64,000 nt of DNA, taken from Paratinospora sagittata. Its lineage: Eukaryota; Streptophyta; Magnoliopsida; Ranunculales; Menispermaceae. The stretch's first letter is position 1. Each line of letters opens with the position of its first letter. Position numbers and translations under genes: made by a program. Below the pieces are notes generated by a model. The model saw nothing but the letters and a program-made list of their open reading frames with translations. It had not been told where the DNA came from and made no database searches. Shown here one piece after another: positions 49,801 through 62,467 of the stretch. Where the stretch lies: positions 20,786,288 to 20,850,287 of the forward strand of contig CM069605.1 in NCBI GenBank assembly GCA_035771175.1. The letters run 5' to 3'.

Positions 49801-52800
49801 TAACACCCTGATGATTCCCATTGTCTCGCACGCCCAAAACAACTTTAGATTAAACAACGTTTTGAATGCATAGCATTTTGTACTCTCTGGCTCTTTAACA
49901 TACTACTGCTAATTTTATAAAACCCTCATTCTCTGATTTTCAAAGATAGAACAAACACGATTTTTGCAAGTTAGACTGAGCTTTCCATAGAGTGTTTAAA
50001 TAGAAGAAAGTCGTGATTCTTGCATTTGCCCAAACAACCTTCGAACTGAATCAAAATTGCAAACTGTCTTGAAGATAACCTCATTATTTCGCAAGTTCTT
50101 CATTTTATCCCATTGTGTTGAGATTTCCAGAGGCTATCTATTGTTTTAAACTGTAAGTATATGAAGTGTTCTCGATAAGACAACACATCACCAGTATTTT
50201 TTTTTCTAAGAGCTATAACTAATCATCAACAACAAATCACACAATTGCTATCGAAGTCTACAAAGATGAAGCTCGAAGAACGAAGACATATCTCATGTCT
50301 AATGCGTTAGTTTTATCTTTGGTGTGTAAGGTAACCTCTCGATCAATCTCAACACTAAAACACTAAAAATTACAAAGTCTTCAAAATCACTTCGATATAG
50401 TATTTCATTTTGAAAAAATGTTTTCGAAAGGTTTTAATCATAATTTCATTGAGTTTTGAAATATTTAAAAGTTTTTAATCTTATATCAATATGTTTTGAG
50501 TCAATGGAACGGTTCTTGAGTGTTAAAATATTAATTTTTCAAAAATAAGGCTATCCAGCAATTTGCCAAAATTTTTCAGAAGCCACTAGCGCAATATCAG
50601 TGTTGATAGCACGCTGATAGGGTTAAATAAAAAAACATTTATTTTTTTGGAAAATTGTCTATAGCGCGCTATCCTCTTTGATAACTCGCTATAGAGCTGT
50701 TGCCGTGATCTTTTCATTTTTAGTAAAATGGGCAATAGCGCGCTATAGGCCTTGATAAAAACACGCTATCGGATAGCCTAAAAAACACGACCTCTCGGGT
50801 TTGTGTATAACGACTTGCAATAGCTTGCTATCATTCAATAGAGAACATGATACACAACCCAATAGCAAGCTATCCACGTCTTAGACTAAAATGTGATATT
50901 TCTTACGAGAAAAATGTGTGCACTTTTGCTTGCTCAATTTTTTTATTCCTTACACAGTTTTGCCAGGTTATCTTAATTGAAATATTCTCTACTAACACCC
51001 TGATGATTCCCATTGTCTCGCACGCCCAAAACAACTTTAGATTAAACAACGTTTTGAATTCAAAGCATTTTGTACTCTCTTGCTCTTTAACCTACAACTG
51101 CTAATTTTTTAAAACCCTCATTCTCTAATTTTCAAAGATAGAACAAACACGATTTTTGTAAGTTAGTCTGAGCTTTCCATAGAGTGTTTAAATAGAAGAA
51201 AGTCGTGATTCTTGCATTTGCCCAAACAACCTTCGAACTGAATCAAAATTGCAAACTGTCTTGAAGATAACCTCATTATTTCGCAAGTTCTTCATTTTAT
51301 CCGTTTTCTGGTGAGATTTTCAGAGGCTATCTATTGTTTTAAACTGTAAGTATATGAAGAGTTTTCGGTAAGAAAACACATCACCTGTATTTTTTTTTCT
51401 AAGAGCTATAACTAATCATCAACAACAGATCAAACAATTGCTATCGAAGTCTACAAAGATTAAGCTCGAGAAACGAAGACATATCTCATGTCTAATGCGT
51501 TAGTTTTATCGTTAGTGTGTAAGGTAACCTCTCGATCAATATCAACACTAAAACACTAAAAATTACAAAGTCTTCGAAAGCACTTCGATATAGTATTTCA
51601 TTTTGAAAAAATGTTTTCCAAAAGGTTTTCATCATAATTTCAATGAGTTTTGAAATATTTAAAAGTTTTTAATCTAATATCAATATGTTTTGAGTCAACG
51701 GAATGGTTCTTGAGTGTTAAAATGTTAATTTTTCAAAAATAAGGCTATCTAGCAATTTGCCAAAATTTTCCAGAAGCCACTAGCGCACTATCAGTGTTGA
51801 TGGCATGCTGATAGGATTCTATAATAAAATATTAGTTTTCTGAAAAATTGTCTGTGGCGCTATCCCCTTCGATAACTCGCTATAAAGCAGTTGTAGTGAT
51901 CTTTCCATTTTTAGTAAAATAGGCCTTGATAACACGCTACCGAAAAGTCTGAAAAGCTCAAGCTCTCGAGTTTGTGTATATCGACCTGCCATAGGCTGCT
52001 ATCATTCAATAGAAAACATGATACACAACCCAATAGCAAGTTATCCACGTCTTAGACTAAAATCTGATATTTCTTACGAGGAAAATGTGTGCACTTTTGC
52101 TTGCTCGATTTTTTTATTCCTTACACAGTTTTGCCAGGTTATTTTAGTTGAAATATCCTCTACTAACACCCTGATGATTCCCATTGGCTTGCACGCCCAA
52201 AACAACTTTAGATTAAACAACGTTTTGAATGCAAAGCATTTTGTACTCTCTTGCTCTTTAACATACTACTGCTAATTTTATAAAACCCTCATTCTCTGAT
52301 TTTCAAAGATAGAACAAACATGATTTTTGCAAGTTAAACTGAGCTTTCCATAGAGTGTTTAAATAGAAGAAAGTCGTGATTCTTGCATTTGCCCAAACAA
52401 CCTTCGAACTGAATCAAAATTGCAAACTGTCTTGAAGATAACCTCATTATTTCGCAAGTTCTTCATTTTATCCCATTGTGTTGAGATTTCCAGAGGCTAT
52501 CTATTGTTTTAAACTGTAAGTATATGAAGTGTTCTCGATAAGACAACACATCACCAGTATTTTTTTTTCTAAGAGCTATAACTAATCATCAACAACAAAT
52601 CACACAATTGCTATCGAAGTCTACAAAGATGAAGCTCGAAGAACGAAGACATATCTCATGTCTAATGCGTTAGTTTTATCTTTGGTGTGTAAGGTAAGCT
52701 CTCGATCAATCTCAACACTAAAACACTAAAAATTACAAAGTCTTCAAAATCACTTCGATATAGTATTTCATTTTGAAAAAATGTTTTCGAAAGGTTTTAA

Positions 52801-55611
52801 TCATAATTTCATTGAGTTTTGAAATATTTAAAAGTTTTTAATCTTATATCAAGATGTTTTGAGTCAATGGAACGGTTCTTGAGTGTTAAAATATTAATTT
52901 TTCAAAAATAAGGCTATCCAGCAATTTGCCAAAATTTTTCAGAAGCCACTAGCGCAATATCAGTGTTGATAGCACGCTGATAGGGTTAAATAAAAAAACA
53001 TTTATTTTTTTGGAAAATTGTCTATAGCGCGCTATCCTCTTTGATAACTCGCTATAGAGCTGTTGCCGTGATCTTTTCATTTTTAGTAAAATGGGCAATA
53101 GCGCGCTATAGGCCTTGATAAAAACACGCTATCGGATAGCCTAAAAAACACGACCTCTCGGGTTTGTGTATAACGACTTGCAATAGCTTGCTATCATTCA
53201 ATAGAGAACATGATACACAACCCAATAGCAAGCTATCCACGTCTTAGACTAAAATGTGATATTTCTTACGAGAAAAATGTGTGCACTTTTGCTTGCTCAA
53301 TTTTTTTATTCCTTACACAGTTTTGCCAGGTTATCTTAATTGAAATATTCTCTACTAACACCCTGATGATTCCCATTGTCTCGCACGCCCAAAACAACTT
53401 TAGATTAAACAACGTTTTGAATTCAAAGCATTTTGTACTCTCTTGCTCTTTAACCTACAACTGCTAATTTTTTAAAACCCTCATTCTCTAATTTTCAAAG
53501 ATAGAACAAACACGATTTTTGTAAGTTAGTCTGAGCTTTCCATAGAGTGTTTAAATAGAAGAAAGTCGTGATTCTTGCATTTGCCCAAACAACCTTCGAA
53601 CTGAATCAAAATTGCAAACTGTCTTGAAGATAACCTCATTATTTCGCAAGTTCTTCATTTTATCCGTTTTCTGGTGAGATTTTCAGAGGCTATCTATTGT
53701 TTTAAACTGTAAGTATATGAAGTGTTTTCGGTAAGAAAACACATCACCTGTATTTTTTTTCTAAGAGCTATAACTAATCATCAACAACAGATCAAACAAT
53801 TGCTATCGAAGTCTACAAAGATTAAGGTCGAAAAACGAAGACATATCTCATGTCTAATGCGTTAGTTTTATCGTTAGTGTGTAAGGTAACCTCTCGATCA
53901 ATATCAACACTAAAACACTAAAAATTACAAAGTCTTCGAAAGCACTTCGATATAGTATTTCATTTTGAAAAAATGTTTTCCAAAAGGTTTTCATCATAAT
54001 TTCAATGAGTTTTGAAATATTTAAAAGTTTTTAATCTAATATCAATATGTTTTGAGTCAACGGAATGGTTCTTGAGTGTTAAAATGTTAATTTTTCAAAA
54101 ATAAGGCTATCTAGCAATTTGCCAAAATTTTCCAGAAGCCACTAGCGCACTATCAGTGTTGATGGCATGCTGATAGGATTCTATAATAAAATATTAGTTT
54201 TCTGAAAAATTGTCTGTGGCGCTATCCCCTTTGATAACTCGCTATAAAGCAGTTGTAGTGATCTTTCCATTTTTAGTAAAATAGGCCTTGATAACACGCT
54301 ACCGAAAAGTCTGAAAAGCTCAAGCTCTCGAGTTTGTGTATATCGACCTGCCATAGGCTGCTATCATTCAATAGAAAACATGATACACAACCCAATAGCA
54401 AGCTATCCACGTCTTAGACTAAAATCTGATATTTCTTACGAGGAAAATGTGTGCACTTTTGCTTGCTCAATTTTTTTATTCCTTACACAGTTTTGCCAGG
54501 TTATTTTAATTGAAATATTCTCTACTAACACCCTGATGATTCCCATTGGCTTGCACGCCCAAAACAGCTTTAGATTAAACAACGTTTTGAATGCAAAGCA
54601 TTTTGTACTCTCTTGCTCTTTAACATACTACTGCTAATTTTATAAAACCCTCATTCTCTGATTTTCAAAGATAGAACAAACATGATTTTTGCAAGTTAAA
54701 CTGAGCTTTCCATAGAGTGTTTAAATAGAAGAAAGTCGTGATTCTTGCATTTGCCCAAACAACCTCCGAACTGAATCAAAATTGCAAACTGTCTTGAAGA
54801 TAACCTCATTATTTCGCAAGTTCTTCATTTTATCCCATTGTGTTGAGATTTCCAGAGGCTATCTATTGTTTTAAACTGTAAGTATATGAAGTGTTCTCGA
54901 TAAGACAACACATCACCAGTATTTTTTTTTCTAAGAGCTATAACTAATCATCAACAACAAATCACACAATTGCTATCGAAGTCTACAAAGATGAAGCTCG
55001 AAGAACGAAGACATATCTCATGTCTAATGCGTTAGTTTTATCTTTGGTGTGTAAGGTAAGCTCTCGATCAATCTCAACACTAAAACACTAAAAATTACAA
55101 AGTTTTCAAAATCACTTCGATATAGTATTTCATTTTGAAAAAATGTTTTCGAAAGGTTTTAATCATAATTTCATTGAGTTTTGAAATATTTAAAAGTTTT
55201 TAATCTTATATCAATATGTTTTGAGTCAATGGAACGGTTCTTGAGTGTTAAAATATTAATTTTTAAAAAATAAGGCTATCCAGCAATTTGCCAAAATTTT
55301 TCAGAAGCCACTAGCGCACTATCAGTGTTGATGGCATGCTGATAGGATTCTATAATAACACATTTGTTTTTCTGGAAAATTGTCTGGGGCGCTATCCCCT
55401 TTGATAACTCGCCATAAAGCTGTTGCAGTGGTCTTTCCATTTTTAGTAAAACGGGCAATAACGTGCTATAGGCCTTGATAACACGCTACCGAAGAGTCTG
55501 AAAAGCTCAAGTTCTCGGGTTTGTGTATATCGACCTGCCATAGGCTGCTATCATTCAATAGAGAACATGATACACAACCCAATAGCAAGCTATCCACGTC
55601 TTAGACTAAAA
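46871..55611. repeat. Satellite array with two-unit higher-order repeat (~2.35 kb)
   Basis: Units start near 46871, 48025, 49218, 50372, 51565, 52735, 53927 and 55097, alternating a type A' unit (GGTTTTCATCATAATT; GTAAAATAGGCC shortening) with a type D unit (TTTCATTGAGTTTTG; GGATAGCCTAAAAAACACGACC). Dimers 46871-49217 and 49218-51564 are both 2,347 bp; the only difference I noticed is one base (CGATTAAT versus CGATCAAT). A 16-bp deletion in the type A' unit is shared by these two dimers and absent from the dimers at 51565 and 53927. The last unit is cut by Element 2 at 55611. Confidence 0.9.
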
Positions 55612-56512
55612 TGTCACACCCCGCCCGGACGCGCCTAAACCGGCGGTACACCCTCGGACGGGGCGCGCATTTGGAACAATCACAATGGTAATAACAGAGT
55701 GCGCAGCGGAAATACAATATACAGTACAAATCTGATTTCATATAATTCAGAATACTTTTGTACATAAAATGGTCAAGGGAACATACTCCCAAAATCTCCA
55801 ATGATTCATACAAAGGGTACAAAATGTGGGCCCCATAACCTGCACCCAGTCCACCCTAATTTCCTGTGAAAGATTTGATAATATTGGAGTGAGCTTAACG
55901 CGCTCAGTGGGTAAATAGTGCATGAGTATAACAATTAATAAAGCATACTTCAATATCAAATATCTTAAATACACATGTAAGCATCATAATCAATCAATAT
56001 GTATGTATGCATGACACCGTCACGTATTAATGGTTTGATGAGCGTACATCGCCTGAGTTCACGTACAGGTGTCCTTCCCCAGGCGTAGCCAGGTTCTCAC
56101 TGTACGTCCCTCCTCAGGAACGATGCTCTGGATTCACGTACTGATGTCCCTCCCCAGCGTAGCCGAGTTCTCATGTACGTCCCTCTCCAGAGAAATAATA
56201 TGAATAGTGAGCAATGCTTCTAACTATTCTATGAGTCATAAACCATATACGTCCCTAGGTGGTGATATGTATGATGCCAATGCATGAACTAGTTTAGTCT
56301 ACTAGTCTGGTCTTTTCTTGACATTTATACTGACTTTGTCAACGTCTAGTGATCCTTATCAGGGTCGGTGTCACGACGTGCAAAGTTAGGACATTCAGGT
56401 CATAAACATTATTGACATAATGCAGTGTAAATGAATAGTAGACATAATAATAATTGAATGTAAACTTTAATAAAAGTTATGAAACACGCAAACCTATGTT
56501 TCGTTCCCCACC

Positions 56513-56601
56513 TTCAGATCTGGTGCTTTTCTCCGGACAGAACTTCGTTGCACCGCTTTCAGATCTGGCGCTTTCCTCCGGACAGAACTTTGTTGAACCG
56601 C
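56513..56601 (-). repeat. Private ~45-bp tandem duplication in Element 2 LTR
   Basis: Two copies containing CAGATCTGG.GCTTT.CTCCGGACAGAACTT.GTTG.ACCGC on the plus strand. Element 1 LTRs have a single copy (near 8872-8916) followed by a different 18-bp stretch. The duplication lies in the transcribed leader downstream of the TATA box. Confidence 0.8.
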
Positions 56602-56702
56602 ACCGGGAGTCTCAAAGACTAAAAACTTAGAATGCGTGGAAAGGAGAAGAAAAATCACAAGAGAAGGTGATTTGGTGTGAGGAATGAGAAATGAGGAGGT
56701 TT

Positions 56703-56710
56703 CTTATATA
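56703..56710 (-). promoter_or_regulatory. TATA box of Element 2 3' LTR
   Basis: TATATAAG on the minus strand, just downstream of the minisatellite as in Element 1. Any transcript from it would run leftward into the satellite array. Confidence 0.75.
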
Positions 56711-56719
56711 GAGATTTTT

Positions 56720-56890
56720 GCGCCTGAACGTTCTAGCATGCGCCTGAACGTTCTGGCATGCGCCTGAACGTTCTGGCATTGCGCCTGAACGTTCTGGCAG
56801 GTCTGGCAGGCCCCTGAACGTTCTGGCATTGCGCCTGAACGTTCTGTCATGCGCCTGAACGTTCTGGCATGCGCCTGAACGTTCGGGCGT
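56720..56890 (-). repeat. U3 minisatellite of Element 2, 8 units
   Basis: Eight GAACGTTC-centred units of about 20 bp, with a small rearrangement at about 56798-56812 (GGCAGGTCTGGCAGG). A long T-run (A-tract of the LTR start) follows at about 56926-56949. Confidence 0.85.
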
Positions 56891-56969
56891 TGCCCAAATA
56901 GTAAAAATTTCAAATAGTAATTTTTTTTATTTTTTTTTTTTTTTTTTTTGTGAAATACAGGGTATTACA

Positions 56970-56982
56970 CTCTACCCCCCTT
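56970..56982 (-). other. Element 2 polypurine tract
   Basis: AAGGGGGGTAGAG on the minus strand, adjoining the 3' LTR, identical to that of Element 1. The 224 bp from 56983 to 57206 are non-coding. Confidence 0.9.
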
Positions 56983-57206
56983 AAAGGGATTTCGCCCTCG
57001 AAATCAAGTCAAGTATGGATGAGGGGTATTGCTTGCGAAGTAACCGCAGGTTGCTAAGGAGCCGCTGCGTGTGTGCATCACTATATCCATTGATATGATT
57101 TGCAGACATCTGCGTAGTTATTCAAGTGAAACAATGTATGAAGATAGGGGTAAAAAATTTTTCATCCTGGTATTTATAAGTGAAAATAATACAATGTATC
57201 ACAACA

Positions 57207-60059
57207 TCAGGTGGTACTAGAAAACAATTCAGGGTATTTCTGTTTAATTGTTGATTCTAGTTCCCATGTAGCTTCCTCTATGCCGTGGTTATCCCAGAGC
57301 ACTTTCACAAGTGGTATGCTACGTCTCCGTAGGTCTTGAGTTTTTCTATCTAAAATCTGTATTGCTTTCTCTTGATACTTATTTCCTTCTTCAACCCGAA
57401 CCTCGACTAAAGGGATGATATGCGAAGGATCAGGACGATACTTGCGAAGCATAGATACATGAAAAACGTCATGAACCTTAGGCATGGACGAGGGAAGGGA
57501 CAGACGATAAGCAAGTTTGCCAATACGTTCAATGATCGGAAATGGACCGATATACCGCGGGGAGAGCTTTCCTTTGAGCCCAAAGCGTTTGACACCTCGG
57601 GTGGGCTGGACTTGTATAAAAACAAAGTCCCCCTTATCGAATTCCAGAGGCTGTCGCCGTTTGTCAGCATAGCTCTTCTATCGGCTTTGTGCAACACGAA
57701 GTCGTTCCTTTACTAGTGTGATCTTGTCAGAAGTCTCTTGAACTAGTTCAGGGCCTAACTGCGGTCGATCGGCCATATCTAACCAGCATACCGGAGATCT
57801 GCAAGGCCGACCATAAAGAGCCTCGTATGGTGCCATGCCGATACTAGTTTGGTAGCTGTTGTTGTATGCAAACTCAGCTAGATGCAAATACTTTGCCCAA
57901 CCGTCATTAAAGTCCAAAATGCAGCATCGTAGCATGTCTTCTAAGATTTGGATAAGCCGTTCTGACTACCCATCAGTCTGAGGGTGAAAAGTTGTGCTCA
58001 TAGTGATCTTAGAACCCATTCTATTCTGGAAGCTTTTCCAAAAGTTTGAGGTGAATCGAGGGTCTCGATCAGAGACGATCGTGAGTGGGATGCCATGAAG
58101 GCGTACGATCTCTCTTTCATATAGTTCTGCAAGTTTGGCGGGATTATCCGTGAACTTTATTGGCAAGAAGTGTGCAGACTTGGTAAGTCTGTCAATGATA
58201 ACCCAGATAGCATCTTGCCCTTTATTATTTCGAGGTAAGGCTGTAACAAAATCCATTGCGATGTTCTCCCATTTCCATTCTCTAATAGGTAACGGCTGGA
58301 GAAGGCCAGAGGGAAGTCTGCGTTCTGCCTTAACTTTCTGGCAAACAAGACATCGAGCAACGAAGTCGACAATTGCCTTCTTCATTCCAGAAAACCAAAA
58401 TTGTCGCTTGACATCCTGGTACATCTTGTCACCCCCAGGATGCATAGCATATCTCGAACAGTGCATCTCAGTAAGCACGTCGTTCCGAACCTCGGGATCG
58501 TTCGGAAGACAAAGACGTTTTTTATAGAAAACGGCTCCGTCGTCAGAGACTGACCAATGAGGAAAGTCTTGCCCGCTGAGTAGAAGTGCTCGTTTCTCCA
58601 TTAACATAGGGTCATTGGCTTGAGTAGCTGAAATCTGGCGAACGAGGTCAGAGGTAGCGGACAATTGAGAGAGTCGTGGGCGTGGTCCCTCTTCGTTCAG
58701 CTGGAGGTTAAAGTTGTCCATCTCTGTAGCCAACTTCCCCATTTTATAGTTAAGAGTGCAAGCAACATAAGATTTTCTATTCAAAGCATCGGCCACAACA
58801 TTGGCCTTTCCGGGATGGTACTGGAGTTGGAAGTCATAGTCTTTCAAGAATTCCAACCATCTTCTTTGGCGGAGGTTTAGGTCTCTCTGAGTGTATATGT
58901 ACTTAAGACTCTTGTGATCTGAGAAGACCTCGAACCGTTCACCGTATAGGTAATGACGCCATAATTTAAGAGCTAACACAACAGCTGCAAGTTCCAAGTC
59001 ATGGGTTGGGTAATTACCCTCATGAATCTTCAGTTGCCTGGAGGCATATGCAACAACTTGGCCTTCTTGCATTAGTACGGCACCTAAGCCTTGGAGAGAG
59101 GCATCGGTGTATAATGAAAAACCAATTCCATTTCTTGGAGTGATAAGTACAGGTGCCGTCGTGAGGCGTTTCTTCAATTCCTGAAATGATGCTTCACAGG
59201 CGGGATTCCAGATGAAGCGCACGTCTTTTCGAGTGAGCTTGGTCATAGGTTCAGCAATCTTTGAGAAGTCCTTAATGAAGCATCTATAATAGCCAGCCAA
59301 ACCAAGAAAACTCCTAATCTGAGTAACAGTGGTAGGCTGCTTCCAGTTTAAGACTGCTTCAACCTTAGAAGGATCGACCTCAATGCCATTGCCTGAAACC
59401 ACATGGCCGAGGAATTGAACTCTCTGCGCCCAAAATTCGCACTTACTCAACTTTGCATACAGTTGGTGTCTTTGTAAGGTCTGGAGGACGATCTTCAAAT
59501 GTAGTTTATGGTCTTCCTCGGTTGAGGAATATATCAAGATGTCGTCGACAAAAACCACCACGAACCGGTCTAAGTATAACCTGAATATGCGATTCATCAA
59601 ATCCATGAATGCAGCAGGTGCATTTGTTAGGCCGAACGGCATAACTAAGAATTCGTAATGACCGTACCGAGTTCTGAACGCCGTCTTGGTGATGTCTGAC
59701 TCCCGGATCCGGAGTTGGTGCTAATTCGACCAGTTCAACATTTGACATTCTGTATGGTGGAATTGAGATAGGCCCTGTCCCAGGTATGAGGTTGATCTCA
59801 TAATCGAATTCCCTAACTGGAGGTAGACCCGGAAGGTCATTAAGAAAAACTGTTGGGAATTCAGATACGACGGGAACATCGCGTACTTCAGGAGGGTACA
59901 GAGCTGGTGATTCATTGCCGTCGCCAAGAGACAACGCTCGAAGTTGTGACTTGAGAAGGGCAACTGTTGATTTGTGTATCCATTTCCTTGTTTCCTGAAT
60001 CTTGACAAACTCGCCTGTAGGCAAAGTTAACTGAACGTGTTTGTTCATACAGTCGATCT
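57207..60059 (-). pseudogene. pol: Element 2 RT-RNase H-integrase-chromodomain, disrupted
   Basis: The longest open part, 57966-59642 (558 residues from MPFGLTNAP), holds RT motif C (FVDD at 31-34), the RT connection, RNase H (TDAS with D180, LELA, SDHKS, ADALNRK) and the integrase zinc domain (H-x6-H ... CLVC) with the first two catalytic Asp. Upstream, a 236-bp deletion at 59720/59721 (relative to 15034-15269 of Element 1) removes RT fingers and motif A and shifts the frame. Downstream, TAG at 57966-57968 replaces the Gln just before the catalytic Glu region, and a second TAG interrupts the C-terminal region near 57678. The tail 57207-57485 has an uninterrupted chromodomain-like segment (LVKVLWDNHG.. 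EEATWELE.. KYPELF), with the Trp lost in Element 1. Not functional as it stands. Confidence 0.9.
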
Positions 60060-61686
60060 TTGCATCAGTGGTCGAGCCAGTCCATGCCGAGGATGATGTC
60101 GAAGTCATCAAAATCCATCACAAAAAGATCGGCATATATTATCTATTCGGACATTCGAAGCTCACATTGAGAACATTGCAAATTCACGTCAGTACCCGAT
60201 CCGAACGGTGATGTGACATGGAGTGTGATGTTTGTGGGTTCAGGATGCAGGCCTAAATGTCTTACCAATGTTGATGATATAAAAAAATGCGTAGCACCTG
60301 AATCAAACAAAACATGCACCAATGTATTGAACAAAGGAAAGGTACCTTCGACGACATTATTATCTGGGAGGGGTTGGTGAGCGATGGCATATGCTCTGCC
60401 CTGATTCCGGTGACCCTGGTTCTGCTGGGTCTGCCTGGGTTGGGCATTAGTAGCAGGTGGTGCTTGTTGGACTGGAATAGCCGGAATAGGTTGCGGAAGG
60501 TGCGGACAAAGATGTTTGACATGGCCCTTCTGGCCGCAATTGTAACAAGTCGGCCTGTACTGCTGATTGTGTTGCTGGCCATTCTGATAATTCTGCTGGC
60601 CTTGTTGATTGTTGTGTCGACCACCACCTCTGCCATTGCCGTTGCTACGGCCACCTCATCCATAACGACCGCCACGGCCATGATTTCGGAAACCCTGGTG
60701 GTTAGAGTTAGAAGGGTCAGTCGCAGGTGTTGTGGCTTCATTCTTCGAAATCGGGGCTGGGAGGGTGGGTTTTGATTGTAGTAGGGCTTCTTCTTGTTGC
60801 CCTGTTGCGAGCCCTGTTGGGAAAATGTGGCAGGTCGTTTGCCCTTATTCATTCGCTGTTCCTGTAAGAGCTTTTCTTGTTCAAAGCTCATGCCCTTGTC
60901 AACAACCTCCTTGTAAATCTTGAGATCCAAGATCGATAAGGCTTGTCGAATGTCATGGCGAAGACCATTATAAAATTTCTCACTCTTATCTCGCTCCGTT
61001 GAGATGGTAGAGAGAGAGTAGACTGACAATTCTTTAAATTTTCCAGCATATTCTCTGACTGTCATGGTTCCCTGATATAACTTAGCAAATTCCTGGCGCT
61101 TCTGCTTTGTCACCGCGCTGGGAAAATACTCATCAATGAACATGGACTCAAACTGTTGCCAAGTCATATCGGCTATATTGACCCCTGGGTCTTCTTTCAC
61201 TGTGATCCACCATGTGTTTGCGGCACCAACAAGTTGGTAGGTTGCTAGGGGAATTTTGCGAGTCTCATCGACTCCCATTGCATCAAGAGCCTTCTTTGAC
61301 TCATCCAACCACTTTTGCACCTCATCAGGATCAATGGTGCCATCGAAAGTAAGAGGTTGTAGCCGCTTGTATTTAGTAATCTGATCGGTTTGAGCTTCGG
61401 ACCCTAATTTTACAGGTGCTTGAACCGTGGCAACCTGACTGGCTGCGGTCTCACGAACGGCAGTTTGAACAGTGACCTTCATTGCCTCAATAAATCCAGC
61501 AAAGAAGGTTTCAATGCTTGAAGGCATGGCAAAGGGTATGGGTGGTGGTGGTATTGCCTGCCCAGATGTAGTGGCAGTGTTGGGTGTTGCCTGTGCTGTT
61601 GTCTGAGGCGGCGGTTCCTGAATCTCAGGAGGTGCCTCCACTGCTGGACGAACAACACGTGGCCTTCCTCTCTTCCTGGTTTGCAT
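60060..61686 (-). pseudogene. gag: Element 2 gag-protease, disrupted
   Basis: Starts at ATG 61686 ([13 protein letters not shown]), 7 nt after a conserved pyrimidine-tract/AG. The N-terminal frame is open through the capsid-like region to about residue 305. There a 1-bp loss near 60765 shifts it, so the zinc knuckle ([14 protein letters not shown] in Element 1) lies in another frame. An in-frame 9-bp insertion near 60430 lengthens the linker. The protease region at 60143-60334 keeps the normal DSGATH active site but ends at a TAG (CAA in Element 1). Two 1-bp losses near 60060-60085 follow. Confidence 0.85.
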
Positions 61687-62467
61687 TGTCGCACTGGCAA
61701 AGAGAAAAGGAAAACCAAGATTTAGGAACTGTAGCCAAGGATAATGTTATAATATGCTCAGCAACAATTTCGAGAGTACTGCAATATAAAATCACCTATT
61801 TTTCTAAGTATAGTGGAAGGTTTTTTTGTTGAGGAATCAAAGAGCTTATATAACTCGTATGTTTGGCCATGGTGTAAAAACAAGGTTAGAACGTTTATAT
61901 AATAAGTACAAATCTTTGCAAGTATTAAAAATGATTTGGTTGTGGTCTTTGTGAACATACATATATTTTATTGAAAAGTCATACGAGTCATAAAAAGTCT
62001 AAGATTTGCCTCGGTAAATAACCCGATCTAACGTTCTATCGCAATCTTATGCATTCATACGCTTACTCTTAGTCTGTTCGATTATTATCCAAGTTCATAT
62101 GTCCCATACCACATGAATTTAGTAATAAGGGTGTCAACCAAGTTAAGTTGTATGAACACGGTCTCTAAAAACATTGGCTGAATAGAAGTTCACTAATAGT
62201 ATCGTCCAAATTTACTCGTCCCATACCGTGTAAACTTAGTGATAATATTAGTAATGCAACTTTCTCCAAATGTCTCTTTTCACACAAGGTCATGGGTTTT
62301 CTTACTTCCACATTTTATTTAGTATCCTCCAAATTTGTTGTGTCCCATACCACTCCAAAGTTAGTGATACAAAAGAAAGAATGGTTGTAAGTCGGCCCAC
62401 CAAAGATAGTCTTTAAAAAAACAATTTCATTCATATATGTCAAAGAAAATGTTTACAATGCCAGAAA
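61687..62467 (-). repeat. Element 2 gag-ORF1 spacer with three-copy motif
   Basis: No long frame. GTCCCATACC (reverse of GGTATGGGAC) at 62101-62110, 62218-62227 and 62342-62351 keeps the 117/124 spacing of Element 1. The pyrimidine tract and CCAG before gag are conserved at about 61693-61715. Confidence 0.75.

Larger units (their letters stand above)
55612..56969 (-). repeat. Element 2 3' LTR
   Basis: 1,358 bp, reading TGTAATACCC... to ...GGTGTGACA on the minus strand. It keeps the U5 duplication near 56050-56190. Its minisatellite is shorter (8 units), and it has a private tandem duplication of about 45 bp at 56513-56601. Confidence 0.95.
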
